A DNA stretch of 64,000 nt from JAFGUB01 sp050305515 (lineage in GTDB: Bacteria > Campylobacterota > Campylobacteria > Campylobacterales > Sulfurimonadaceae): NCBI GenBank assembly GCA_050305515.1, contig JBNLFL010000025.1, positions 62,001 to 126,000 of the forward strand, read 5' to 3'. Under the pieces are notes generated by a model, which was given only the letters and a program-made list of their open reading frames with translations, had not been told where the DNA came from and searched no databases. Shown here piece after piece: positions 18,049-26,326 of this stretch. Each line of letters begins with the position of its first letter. Positions within the stretch are counted from its first letter, which is position 1. Position numbers and translations under genes: made by a program.

Positions 18049-20402
18049 GGTGTCGCCATTTTCTGGCGGCGCTCAAAAAGTAGCTGATCGGTATTGATTT
18101 CAAAATCAAAGTATTGTGAAATAAAGCCGCTGTTTCCGATGTTTTTGAACTGGATACTGGCCCCCTGGGCATTTTTGCTTTCGAGGTAAAGCAGTCCCAG
18201 TGCATAACGGCTCTCCATATTGTTGGGATTTTTGAGCTTTGCCAGTTCGAGCAGGGCAATACCGTTAGCATGATGGTTGGCGCCGATGGATGCGACAGAA
18301 GCAAGGAAGAGCGTCATGGAATCACGCTCTTTGTAGCTGTCGATGAGCTGATTGTAGATCAGGTAGGCATTTTCAAAGGCCTGATCGTAGATGGAAGTAA
18401 GTGCCAGTGTCTGCATAAGTGTTGAAGGATCGCCCGTCGTAGCTTCGAGCTTTTCGTTTAACTGTTCTCTCAGCGGATGGAGGGTTCCGGTCATCAGAGC
18501 CATTTGCGAAAAGAGATAGCGTGTCAGGAAGGGCCCGAAATAGAGATCTTCATATTCGAACTTCTGTGCCCTGATATAGCTTAGAGACTCTTTTGCATAG
18601 GCCTTGGTATCGAGATTCAGGAGTTTGGCATTCAGATAGATGAGATGGGGAAGGATGTCGTTCTTTTGTCTGTTTTTCAGTTTTTCCGCAGCATCGAGTG
18701 CACTCTGGTAACGGTCAACCTGTGTGGCGATGAGATAGTTTAGAATCAGATACAGCGGCCGTTCACTGTACTGCTTTTCAAGCCAGGGAAGGGTACCGAC
18801 AAAGTTGTCCCGTGAAAAGTCAAGCAGTGTGCGATAAAGCGCGAACTCTTCACTCTCGTCTTCTTTGGCCAGATTCTCCTTGATGATACCCACAAGTTTC
18901 GGATTGGGCTGGTCGATGATTTGCGAAGCCATGATGGCAAAAAGGCCGGAAAGATAGTTGTTGGCATCAAGATAGTAGGACTTGAGGAAATACTTGTGTG
19001 CATTGACAAAGTCGCCCTGCTGCGCATAGGTGAGGGCAAGGTTGTAATTTAAAATAGAGTGGCGCGGGTGCGCTTCCTGAAGGGCTTGAAACTCCTTGTT
19101 TGCCTCTTTGAGATGAAAAGAGAGCGCTTTTTGTATGGCCTGGGCGATGCCGTAGTTAACGGTTGAGGTCTGCGATGATTTCTGCAGGTACTCTTTGGCT
19201 GAACTGATATCATCAATGTAGATGTTGGCGTTACCCTTTCTGATGTAACTGATGGTCTGTTCCGCATTAAATACTTTATAGGGGGCAAAATAGAAGATCT
19301 GCTGATACTGGATATTGCGTGACGTCAACACTTTGTTCCGGTAATGACGTTGCGCGACATCGGGTTCAAAAAGCTCCGGTTTGAGAAACACCCGGACGGG
19401 ATAGGGTACATACATCTCCTGTCCGTACATATCGTTAATCGTCTTGATAAGGTTGCCGCCCTCTTCAAGCAGGCCGGATTTGAGATAGACGTAACTGAGG
19501 GCAAGCTGCTCCCTGAAGCCTTTCGGATTTTCCTGAATGGCTTTAAGAAGGTGCTCTTTCGCAAGGGTCAGATCGCCGATGTTGGCATAGAACGTCCCCA
19601 AGGTTGCGGCGTCTTTGGGTTCTGCGATCTCTTCTAGTGCGCTGATAGCTTCGTGGTAGTTACCGAACACGCCGTCAATTTTGCTCTTCAGACGGTTCTG
19701 CTCCGCGTGATATTCTTCCGAAGAGGGGTGATTGAGTGCGCTTAGTGCTTCGAGATAGTTGCCGCGGTAGTAGTTGATGAGGGCATAGTAGTAGCTGTAG
19801 AGCGGCGAGTGGTTTTCATAAGGCAGAAATGCGTGTGCCATATCGATGTAGTAGCGGAAACTCTTTTCATCTTTGAGGTTTAGGGCGCAGACGGCGGCAT
19901 TGATGGCACTGACGCAGCGGTGCTCACCTTTGGCGATGGCATTTTTGAAATTTTCCAGAGCTTTGGCATACTCGCCTTCCTTGAGCTGCGCGACACCGAG
20001 ATTGTACTGGGAGATCGCTTCGGAATAGACAGCGATTTTTTCATACAGTTTCAGTGCCTCGACCTGATTGCCGTTGCCGTAGAGGTAGTTGGCCTTGGTG
20101 ATCATCTTTTCGAGCTGTGAGGTCGGAATGGTGACTTTCACCTCTTTTTCAAGACCCGATTCAATCTGTTCCATGCTGACGTCGGCAACCGGTGCATCAG
20201 GTTTCATCTTCATCATAAGCAGAACAATAATGAGAATCAGCAGCACCATGATGATGGCACCCGCAATAATCAGGATGAGGCGTTTCTTTTTTCGGTCGCT
20301 CTCTTCATCATCGGCGGAGGTACGGGCGGTATCATCACCGGCAACATCGATTCCCGAAGCGTCGGCTTCGTCAATGATGATGATATCTTCTTCTTCAGCC
20401 AC
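18045..20402 (-). CDS. Single-pass membrane TPR-repeat protein of unknown function
   Basis: 785 residues beginning at GTG 20402 behind an AGG site. The first ~40 residues are strongly acidic (EEEDIIIIDEAD) followed by RKKK and one transmembrane helix at about 42-66. The rest is an array of TPR-like helix pairs (for example EALKLYEKIAVYSEAISQYNLG and LYLILNYLIATQVDRY), presumably periplasmic. Such proteins scaffold complexes, but no partner is indicated. It follows serS by 24 nt on the same strand. Confidence 0.8.
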   Translation of the reverse strand: MAEEEDIIIIDEADASGIDVAGDDTARTSADDEESDRKKKRLILIIAGAIIMVLLILIIVLLMMKMKPDAPVADVSMEQIESGLEKEVKVTIPTSQLEKMITKANYLYGNGNQVEALKLYEKIAVYSEAISQYNLGVAQLKEGEYAKALENFKNAIAKGEHRCVSAINAAVCALNLKDEKSFRYYIDMAHAFLPYENHSPLYSYYYALINYYRGNYLEALSALNHPSSEEYHAEQNRLKSKIDGVFGNYHEAISALEEIAEPKDAATLGTFYANIGDLTLAKEHLLKAIQENPKGFREQLALSYVYLKSGLLEEGGNLIKTINDMYGQEMYVPYPVRVFLKPELFEPDVAQRHYRNKVLTSRNIQYQQIFYFAPYKVFNAEQTISYIRKGNANIYIDDISSAKEYLQKSSQTSTVNYGIAQAIQKALSFHLKEANKEFQALQEAHPRHSILNYNLALTYAQQGDFVNAHKYFLKSYYLDANNYLSGLFAIMASQIIDQPNPKLVGIIKENLAKEDESEEFALYRTLLDFSRDNFVGTLPWLEKQYSERPLYLILNYLIATQVDRYQSALDAAEKLKNRQKNDILPHLIYLNAKLLNLDTKAYAKESLSYIRAQKFEYEDLYFGPFLTRYLFSQMALMTGTLHPLREQLNEKLEATTGDPSTLMQTLALTSIYDQAFENAYLIYNQLIDSYKERDSMTLFLASVASIGANHHANGIALLELAKLKNPNNMESRYALGLLYLESKNAQGASIQFKNIGNSGFISQYFDFEINTDQLLFERRQKMATP

Positions 20403-20413
20403 CCTGACCTCGC

Positions 20414-20423
20414 TTACATGTAA
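20414..20423. repeat. TTACATGTAA copy 6
   Basis: Exact, in the 24-nt gap between serS and the TPR gene. Confidence 0.9.
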
Positions 20424-20426
20424 GAG

Positions 20427-21674
20427 TTATCTGAGGTACGGATCAAGTACCGAAGGGAGGGTAATGGAGCCGTCTTCGTTCTGACAGTTCTCCATTAAAG
20501 CCACCATGGTACGTCCGACCGCCAGCGACGAACCGTTGAGGGTATGCGCCAGCAGGTTGTTTTTGCCCTCTTTGTAGCGTATTTTGGCACGACGCGCCTG
20601 AAAGTCGCGGGTATTGGATACCGAACTGATTTCACGGTAGCAGTTTTGTCCCGGAAGCCATACTTCCAGATCCACGGTTTTCGCAGCGCCAAAGCCCAGA
20701 TCACCGGTGCAGAGCGTTACCAGCCGGTGCGGCAGCTCCAGCGCGCCAAGCAGGTCGGATGCGCATGCGACCATCTGCTCAAACACGCGATCACTCTGCT
20801 CCTGCGTTGTGATCGCCACGAGCTCGACTTTGTGAAACTGGTGCTGGCGGATCATACCGCGGGTATCGCGTCCGGCGGAACCGGCCTCTTTCCGGAAACA
20901 GGAGGTGTATCCGGTCATCAAAATCGGCAGCGATTCCACAGGAAGAATCTCATCCTGATAGAGGTTGGTAAGCGGTACTTCGGCCGTAGGAATCAAAAAG
21001 AGCTCTTCGCCCTCGGTCTTGAACAGATCCTCTTCAAATTTCGGAAGCTGTCCCGTGCCTTCAAGCGCACGACGGTTGACCAGCGCGGGTACGCTGATTT
21101 CGGTGAACCCGCGCCGGCGGTTGAAGTCAAGCATGAAGTTGATCAGGGCGCGTTCAAGCCGCGCGCCCATGTCATAGGTGACGCTGAAGCGGCTTTTGGC
21201 GATTTTTACGCCGCGTTCAAAGTCGATCCAGCCGTTATTCTCGGCAAGTTCCCAGTGCTCTTTCGGGGTAAAAGCAAAGGTGCGGGGCGTGAGGACTTTG
21301 GCGATTTCGACGTTGTCATTTTCATCTTTCCCGTCGGGAACATCGTCGTCGGGGATATTGGGAACACCCATGGCCAGCGCGCTTAACGCCTCTTCGGCAT
21401 CACGCATCTCATCCTGGAGGATGGCGATTCTGGCTTTATTGGCATCAACTTTGGCCTTGAGCTCGGCAACATCCTTGCCCTCTTTTTTATAGACGCCAAA
21501 GAGTTTGCTCATCTCATTTTGCGCGGCCTGTGCGGTTTCAAATGCGGTTTTGGCGGCTTTGAGGTTTTCGTTTTTCTCTTTGAGCGATGCAAGGGTCTGG
21601 GCATCGACATTTTTGCGCTTGAGCGCGGCACTGAGGGATTCAAAATCTTTTTGGAGACGTTTCAGATCGATCAT
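20427..21674 (-). CDS. serS: Seryl-tRNA synthetase
   Basis: Charges tRNA-Ser. The product has 415 residues from ATG 21674, which is preceded by an AGGA site; the longer frame to 21701 adds nine residues encoded by a TTACATGTAA copy and the ribosome site. The N-terminal coiled-coil arm (about 1-110) binds the tRNA long arm. Class II motifs follow: motif 2 in TSCFRKEAGSAGRDTRGMIRQHQFHKVE and motif 3 in NGSSLAVGRTMVALMEN. Confidence 0.96.
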   Translation of the reverse strand: MIDLKRLQKDFESLSAALKRKNVDAQTLASLKEKNENLKAAKTAFETAQAAQNEMSKLFGVYKKEGKDVAELKAKVDANKARIAILQDEMRDAEEALSALAMGVPNIPDDDVPDGKDENDNVEIAKVLTPRTFAFTPKEHWELAENNGWIDFERGVKIAKSRFSVTYDMGARLERALINFMLDFNRRRGFTEISVPALVNRRALEGTGQLPKFEEDLFKTEGEELFLIPTAEVPLTNLYQDEILPVESLPILMTGYTSCFRKEAGSAGRDTRGMIRQHQFHKVELVAITTQEQSDRVFEQMVACASDLLGALELPHRLVTLCTGDLGFGAAKTVDLEVWLPGQNCYREISSVSNTRDFQARRAKIRYKEGKNNLLAHTLNGSSLAVGRTMVALMENCQNEDGSITLPSVLDPYLR

Positions 21675-21685
21675 ACGGTTCCTGC

Positions 21686-21695
21686 TTACATGTAA
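21686..21695. repeat. TTACATGTAA copy 7
   Basis: Exact, just upstream of the serS ribosome site. Confidence 0.9.
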
Positions 21696-21764
21696 TGGCA
21701 ACGATTATAACAAATGAACGCTTGACATTATGTGATAAAAAGCGAAGCGCGGCGGCAGATGGGC

Positions 21765-21770
21765 TATAAT
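21765..21770 (+). promoter_or_regulatory. -10 box of rmuC
   Basis: Consensus TATAAT ends 6 nt before ATG 21777. This predicts a leaderless message and rules out the upstream in-frame starts at 21732 and 21759. Confidence 0.5.
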
Positions 21771-21776
21771 GCCTTT

Positions 21777-23057
21777 ATGATTGAGATGCAGATGGTTGTG
21801 ATAGGCGGCGGTGTTCTTGGCGTTGCATTGTTGGGCGGATGGCTTGTGCAGTATCGTACGTCCCGGCGTTTGATGCGTTATGCCGGTGTACTCGAAACAG
21901 AAAACGTAACCCTTAAAAGCGAGCGCGAAGCCGCACAGTCGCGTTATCTGGAACTCGACCGCGACTATGCCATTTTGCACACCCGTTTCGAAGAGCAGAC
22001 CCGCGCTTCCGCTGAGAAGATTCGCTTGCTCGATGAAGCCAAAAAAGCACTTTCGCAGCAGTTTGAGAATTTGGCGAACCAGATCTTCGAACGCAAAAGC
22101 CAAAGTTTTCAGCTTGAGCACCAAAAACAGCTGGAGCTACTTCTTAAACCCTTCAGGGAGCAGATCAGCGCCTTTTCCAGACAGTCGCAGGAGCAGTTTG
22201 TGCATGATGCCAAAGAGCGGCACCTGCTTAAAGATGAAATCGTGCGTCTCAAAGAGCTCAATCTTCGTATCAGCGAAGATGCACTGAATCTCACCAATGC
22301 CCTCAAGGGTGAAAACAAAACGCAAGGAAACTGGGGCGAAGTGGTGCTGGAGCGGATTCTTGAAGAGTCGGGGCTGCGTGAAGGCCGCGAGTATCTGACA
22401 CAGGGAAGCTACCGTGATGAAGCGGGCAGATTACTGCGTCCCGATGTCGTGGTGCTGCTGCCGCAGAACAAACAGATCGTCATCGATTCGAAAGTGTCGC
22501 TCAATGCCTATGAGCGCTTCATGCGCAGTGACGATCCGCAGGAAAAAGAGCAGTTGCTCCATCAGCATATTCTCTCCATCGATGCCCATATCAAAGGGCT
22601 TGGAAGCAAACGCTACGAGTCACTCGAAGGCATTCATACGCTTGATTTTGTGCTGATGTTCATGCCGATTGAAGGGGCATTTTTGCTGGCACTTGAACAT
22701 GACGGTGCGTTTTTCAGGCGGGCCTATGAGAACAACATCATGATTGTCAGCCCCTCGACGCTGCTGGTGACGCTGCGCACCATTGAACATATCTGGCGGC
22801 GTGAGCGCCAGGAAGAGAATGCCCGCGAGATCGCCAGACACGCAGAAGAGCTTTATGACAAGTTCGTCGGTTTCGCGCAGGAGATGGAAAAAGTCGGCGA
22901 ACAGCTTGGCAAAACGCAGGAGAGCTATGAACGGGCCATGAACCGTCTGGCGCGCGGCAAGGGAAATCTGGTGCGGCGCGTCGAAACCATGCGCGATCTG
23001 GGCCTTAAACCGAAAAAGCAGCTCTCTCAAGCGCTGCTCGAACAGGATGACGCATGA
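21777..23057 (+). CDS. rmuC: RmuC-family DNA recombination protein
   Basis: A predicted nuclease-fold protein that limits recombination at inverted repeats. From ATG 21777 it has 426 residues: one N-terminal transmembrane helix (VVIGGGVLGVALLGGWLV), a long coiled coil (about 40-160), and the RmuC domain with GNWGEVVLERILEESGL, RPDVVVLLP, IVIDSKVSLNAYERF and SPSTLLVTLRTIEHIWR. The DSK residues lie in the restriction-endonuclease-like core. It overlaps the downstream kinase gene by ATGA. Confidence 0.92.
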   Translation: MIEMQMVVIGGGVLGVALLGGWLVQYRTSRRLMRYAGVLETENVTLKSEREAAQSRYLELDRDYAILHTRFEEQTRASAEKIRLLDEAKKALSQQFENLANQIFERKSQSFQLEHQKQLELLLKPFREQISAFSRQSQEQFVHDAKERHLLKDEIVRLKELNLRISEDALNLTNALKGENKTQGNWGEVVLERILEESGLREGREYLTQGSYRDEAGRLLRPDVVVLLPQNKQIVIDSKVSLNAYERFMRSDDPQEKEQLLHQHILSIDAHIKGLGSKRYESLEGIHTLDFVLMFMPIEGAFLLALEHDGAFFRRAYENNIMIVSPSTLLVTLRTIEHIWRRERQEENAREIARHAEELYDKFVGFAQEMEKVGEQLGKTQESYERAMNRLARGKGNLVRRVETMRDLGLKPKKQLSQALLEQDDA

Positions 23058-24919
23058 GAATATCGGAACGGCTGATTGCCCGCTTGATTCTTTTTACGCC
23101 GCTGCTGACCGTTTTTCTGGTCATTGCAGTGGCAACGTATCTTTACGTCAAACGGATTCGCGATACCTATCAGGACGAACAGCAGCGCTACCTTAAAGAG
23201 TATCTGGCCACCCAGCAGCTCCAGAGCGAAAACTGGGTGAAGCAGACGCTGCAGCTGTTTGAATACGGAGAAGCGCAGCTTGAAGCCAATGTTAAAAAAC
23301 GCCTCAAAGACCGGGTAGACCTCGCTTTCGATACGGCAACCTACATTCAGGAAAAGTATCAGAATCTTTCACACGAGGTGGTCATCAAACGGCACATCTC
23401 CGACTCGCTCAAGCGCATGGTCTGGGAAGGGACCCAGCGCAACTACATCTGGATTACCGATTACCGCGGCAATAACATTCTCTCGACAGACAAATCGCTT
23501 CAGAACGGCAATCTTATTGATTACCTCGATGCCGACGGACGCGCTATTGTACTGGAACAGATTCAGCTGGTACGCAAATACGGAGAGGGGTATCTCAAGA
23601 CGCGTTACAGGGAAGGCGGTGGCGATCAGATCATGTATGTGCGTGATTTCGGGCATTATGACTGGTTTTTCGGCAGCGGCATCCATCTAAAACAGGCCCG
23701 GGAGGAACTCAAAGAGCAGCTGCTGGGGATTCTGCGCTCGTTTCCGACAGACCGCAGCGGTTTTATCGCCGTGCTTGAAGGGAAAAAACCTGTTTACCTC
23801 TCACGCATCGCCAAAGCGTATATTGATCAGGAGATGATCTACCGTTTCAGTCATGACGCGAACCAGACGGCACCATGGATTGATCTTGAAGGCCAGCATG
23901 TCATGCTCTACAGCAAGCTCTTTGAACCCTTTGGCTGGCGGCTGGTTTACGGGTTCGACCGTTCGCGTTTTGATGCCAACCTTCTTGAAAACCAGAACCG
24001 GCTCGAACGCCGGATCGATCAGGAGATGCTGCGGATTATCTTCGGGACCATCGTTATCGGCGTTATCAGCGTGATATTGTCGCTCTTTTTCTCCCGTAAT
24101 GTCACCGGTATTTTCCTGCGCTATCAGGAGGAGTTGCGTAAAGGCGAAAACCGGCTGCGCCAACTCAATGCGTCACTTGAAGAGCGGGTGCGTGATGAGG
24201 TGCGGCAGCATCAGGAAAAAGAGAAAATGCTCATTCAGCAGTCGAAAATGGCGGAAATGGGAGATATGATCTCCATGATCGCCCATCAGTGGCGTCAACC
24301 GCTCAATCAGCTCTCGTATGTCTTCATGAACATAGAAGGCGCGTTTGAATATAAAGAGTTGACACAGAAATATCTGGATGAAAAGCTGGGGGAAGGGACG
24401 CGTCTGCTGGAATTCATGTCGCATACGATTGATGATTTCCGAAACTTTTTCAGACCCGACAAGGCGCGCTCGGAAGTGACGCTCTCCGATATGGTCTCAC
24501 AGACCCTGCCTCTGATTGAAAAGACGCTTGAAGTCCACGGTATCGCCTTACATGTAAGCTATGAAAGCCACAGCTCCGTCACTATTTTTCGCAACGAACT
24601 CATACAGGTATTGCTCAATCTGATAAAAAATGCCAAAGATGTGCTGGTCGAACGTGATGTCGCTATCCCGGTGATCGCATTGCGTACCTTTGAAACGGAA
24701 CACTCGGTAAGTATTGAAGTATGCGACAATGCCGGCGGTGTTGATGAGAAGATCGCGAAGAAGATTTTTGATCCCTACTTTTCGACCAAGTCACAGGCGC
24801 ACGGGACAGGGTTGGGACTCTACATGTCCAAGACGATTGTCGAAGGCCATCTCGGCGGGACTCTGGAGCTCAAAAATAGTGAAACGGGAGCCTGCTTCAG
24901 CGTGAATATTCCGCGCTAG
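23054..24919 (+). CDS. Membrane sensor histidine kinase with periplasmic Cache domain
   Basis: 621 residues. Transmembrane helices at about 13-33 and 333-355 flank a large periplasmic double-Cache-like sensor (the RNYIWITDYRGNNILS and HYDWFFGSGIHL segments are typical). The kinase core has the H-box MIAHQWRQPLNQLS, with the phosphorylated His near residue 415, the N-box LIKNAKDVL, and G boxes DNAGGVDEKIAKKIFDPYFSTK and GTGLGLYMSK. The stimulus is unknown. It converges, with a 2-nt gap, on a response regulator gene that is its likely partner. Confidence 0.9.
   Translation: MRISERLIARLILFTPLLTVFLVIAVATYLYVKRIRDTYQDEQQRYLKEYLATQQLQSENWVKQTLQLFEYGEAQLEANVKKRLKDRVDLAFDTATYIQEKYQNLSHEVVIKRHISDSLKRMVWEGTQRNYIWITDYRGNNILSTDKSLQNGNLIDYLDADGRAIVLEQIQLVRKYGEGYLKTRYREGGGDQIMYVRDFGHYDWFFGSGIHLKQAREELKEQLLGILRSFPTDRSGFIAVLEGKKPVYLSRIAKAYIDQEMIYRFSHDANQTAPWIDLEGQHVMLYSKLFEPFGWRLVYGFDRSRFDANLLENQNRLERRIDQEMLRIIFGTIVIGVISVILSLFFSRNVTGIFLRYQEELRKGENRLRQLNASLEERVRDEVRQHQEKEKMLIQQSKMAEMGDMISMIAHQWRQPLNQLSYVFMNIEGAFEYKELTQKYLDEKLGEGTRLLEFMSHTIDDFRNFFRPDKARSEVTLSDMVSQTLPLIEKTLEVHGIALHVSYESHSSVTIFRNELIQVLLNLIKNAKDVLVERDVAIPVIALRTFETEHSVSIEVCDNAGGVDEKIAKKIFDPYFSTKSQAHGTGLGLYMSKTIVEGHLGGTLELKNSETGACFSVNIPR
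24548..24557. repeat. TTACATGTAA copy 8
   Basis: Exact, within the Cache kinase gene, read as LHVS. Confidence 0.9.
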
Positions 24920-24921
24920 CA

Positions 24922-25608
24922 CTACTCCTGATAGAGGTTGATTTTATATCCCATGCCCGAGATGTTTTCGATACACCCTTCAGGCACTTTCTTTCTAAGC
25001 CCCCGTACGAGAGAGCGAATGGCATCCTGACTCATGCCTTCATAGGGCCAGATGGCGTTCTCGATCTCTTCGTAGCGGACAACCCGGGTGTGGTGGTGGG
25101 CGAGGAGGTCCATAAACAGCCGCTCGTTCTTTGTCAGTTTGACTTCCGAATCGTTACATGTAACACTGTGTGTGTAGCCGTTGTAGCTGCACACTTCTGA
25201 TAGCTGGAGCGAAAATTTCGACTTGTTTTCGATCAGCCTGACCGACTGTTCGAGCGCGGCGATGAGCTTCTCTTTGGTAATGGGTTTGACCAGATACTTT
25301 ACCAGCTGAAGCTCCACCGCTTCCATCAGGTATTCGGTGTCCGTGTGCGCCGTGGCGATCACGATCTGGGTCTGGGTGTCCTGCGAGCGGATGTAGCGCG
25401 CCATGTCGATACCGCTCAGGCGCGGCATGTTGATATCGGTGATGATGATATCGGGATTGTGCTCTTTCCAGATTTTTATCGCTTCTTTACCATCTCTGGC
25501 TTCAAGAACCTCTTTGCAGAGACGTCTGAGGTATTCGACAGCATTGCGGCGTACCTCCTCCTCGTCTTCAACATAAAGGATGGTAAAGTTTTTCAAAATC
25601 TCTTTCAT
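24922..25608 (-). CDS. Response regulator with winged-helix output
   Basis: 228 residues. The receiver domain (1-120) has D58 as phosphoacceptor (IIITDINMPRLSG) and K in LVKPITK. The C-terminal OmpR-type DNA-binding domain (about 150-228) has KLTKNERLFMDLLAHH and DAIRSLVRGLRKKVP...GMGYKINL. It is placed tail to tail with the Cache histidine kinase, which suggests a cognate pair. Targets are unknown. Confidence 0.9.
   Translation of the reverse strand: MKEILKNFTILYVEDEEEVRRNAVEYLRRLCKEVLEARDGKEAIKIWKEHNPDIIITDINMPRLSGIDMARYIRSQDTQTQIVIATAHTDTEYLMEAVELQLVKYLVKPITKEKLIAALEQSVRLIENKSKFSLQLSEVCSYNGYTHSVTCNDSEVKLTKNERLFMDLLAHHHTRVVRYEEIENAIWPYEGMSQDAIRSLVRGLRKKVPEGCIENISGMGYKINLYQE
25154..25163. 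repeat. TTACATGTAA copy 9
   Basis: Exact, within the response regulator gene, read as VTCN in the interdomain linker. Confidence 0.9.
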
Positions 25609-25629
25609 ACATACTCGCTTGCAAAAAAA

Positions 25630-26184
25630 TCAGGGATGCGGAATCTTCACCTTTGAATTGAGTAGCCACCCGATGAGGGCCATCAGAAGCGCAACGATAC
25701 CGAATCCGATGATATCGTAAATAAAAGACAGATAGACCAACCAGAGTAAAATCGCACCCAGCGGTGTAGGAACACCGATAAAGTAGCGTGCCACTTCACC
25801 GGCATCGGCATTGATGTTGAACTGGATCAGCCGTCGCAGACCGGAAATGACATAATAGATGCTTACGACTGCTGCGATAGAAAGAAAAAGAGGCTCCTGA
25901 TACGCGTATACTGCCTGAAAAATCAGAAAAACCGGTACCAGAACAAAGGAGAGAAAGTCCGCAAAAGAATCAAGCTGAATGCCGAATTCGTTTGAAAGCT
26001 TGAATTTTCTGGCAATTTTACCATCAATGATGTCGCAGGCCCCGCCGACCCAAGCCAGAATAATGGCGATGAAAAACTGATTCTGCGTAATCATATACGT
26101 CGCGCCAAGACCCGCGGAAATATTGAGCATTGTGACCAGATTGGCCAGATTAAAGTGACTTTGTGCACGCCAGAGAAACTGCAT
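25630..26184 (-). CDS. Second CDP-alcohol phosphatidyltransferase (PssA-like)
   Basis: A 184-residue polytopic membrane enzyme with the full superfamily motif: DIIDGKIARKF, then FGIQLDSFAD (D-x2-DG-x2-AR-x8-G-x3-D-x3-D). The N terminus NLANLVTMLNISAG parallels that of phosphatidylserine synthases, but the protein is shorter than the pssA product at 17320. It may be a second phosphatidylserine synthase or use another alcohol. It is read with a minus-strand TATAAT at 26207-26212 and a CGAGGG ribosome site, divergent from the iron cluster. Confidence 0.82.
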   Translation of the reverse strand: MQFLWRAQSHFNLANLVTMLNISAGLGATYMITQNQFFIAIILAWVGGACDIIDGKIARKFKLSNEFGIQLDSFADFLSFVLVPVFLIFQAVYAYQEPLFLSIAAVVSIYYVISGLRRLIQFNINADAGEVARYFIGVPTPLGAILLWLVYLSFIYDIIGFGIVALLMALIGWLLNSKVKIPHP

Positions 26185-26206
26185 GGACCCTCGTTTTTTT
26201 GCTACT

Positions 26207-26212
26207 ATTATA
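26207..26212 (-). promoter_or_regulatory. -10 box of the second CDP-alcohol phosphatidyltransferase gene
   Basis: The minus strand reads TATAAT, with a 22-nt leader containing CGAGGG before ATG 26184. Confidence 0.45.
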
Positions 26213-26224
26213 GCGATGAGGTGC

Positions 26225-26234
26225 TTACATGTAA
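26225..26234. repeat. TTACATGTAA copy 10
   Basis: Exact, between the divergent phosphatidyltransferase and porin genes, before Fur-like site 1. Confidence 0.9.
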
Positions 26235-26251
26235 GCGTAAAGAGCTTCTTT

Positions 26252-26270
26252 AATGATAAGAAATATCATT
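26252..26270. promoter_or_regulatory. Fur-box-like inverted repeat 1
   Basis: AATGATA-N5-TATCATT, a perfect 7-bp inverted repeat whose core matches TGATA-N5-TATCA of the Fur 7-1-7 consensus. It lies between the divergent phosphatidyltransferase and porin genes. Confidence 0.6.
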
Positions 26271-26287
26271 ATTAAGATATATTTAAT

Positions 26288-26304
26288 ATGATAGTGATTA
26301 TCAT
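26288..26304. promoter_or_regulatory. Fur-box-like inverted repeat 2
   Basis: ATGATA-N5-TATCAT; the core TGATAGTGATTATCA closely matches the Fur consensus. It ends about 10 nt before the porin ribosome site AAGGAGGT (26315-26322), so bound Fur would block transcription. Confidence 0.7.
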
Positions 26305-26326
26305 TTTATATTAAAAGGAGGTTTGG

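Noticed and set aside
20544..21386. 280-codon plus-strand frame opposite serS
   Set aside because: Antisense to seryl-tRNA synthetase motifs; no start context.
21722..21727. TTGACA as the rmuC -35 box
   Set aside because: It lies 37 nt before the TATAAT at 21765, far outside the 16-19 nt range.
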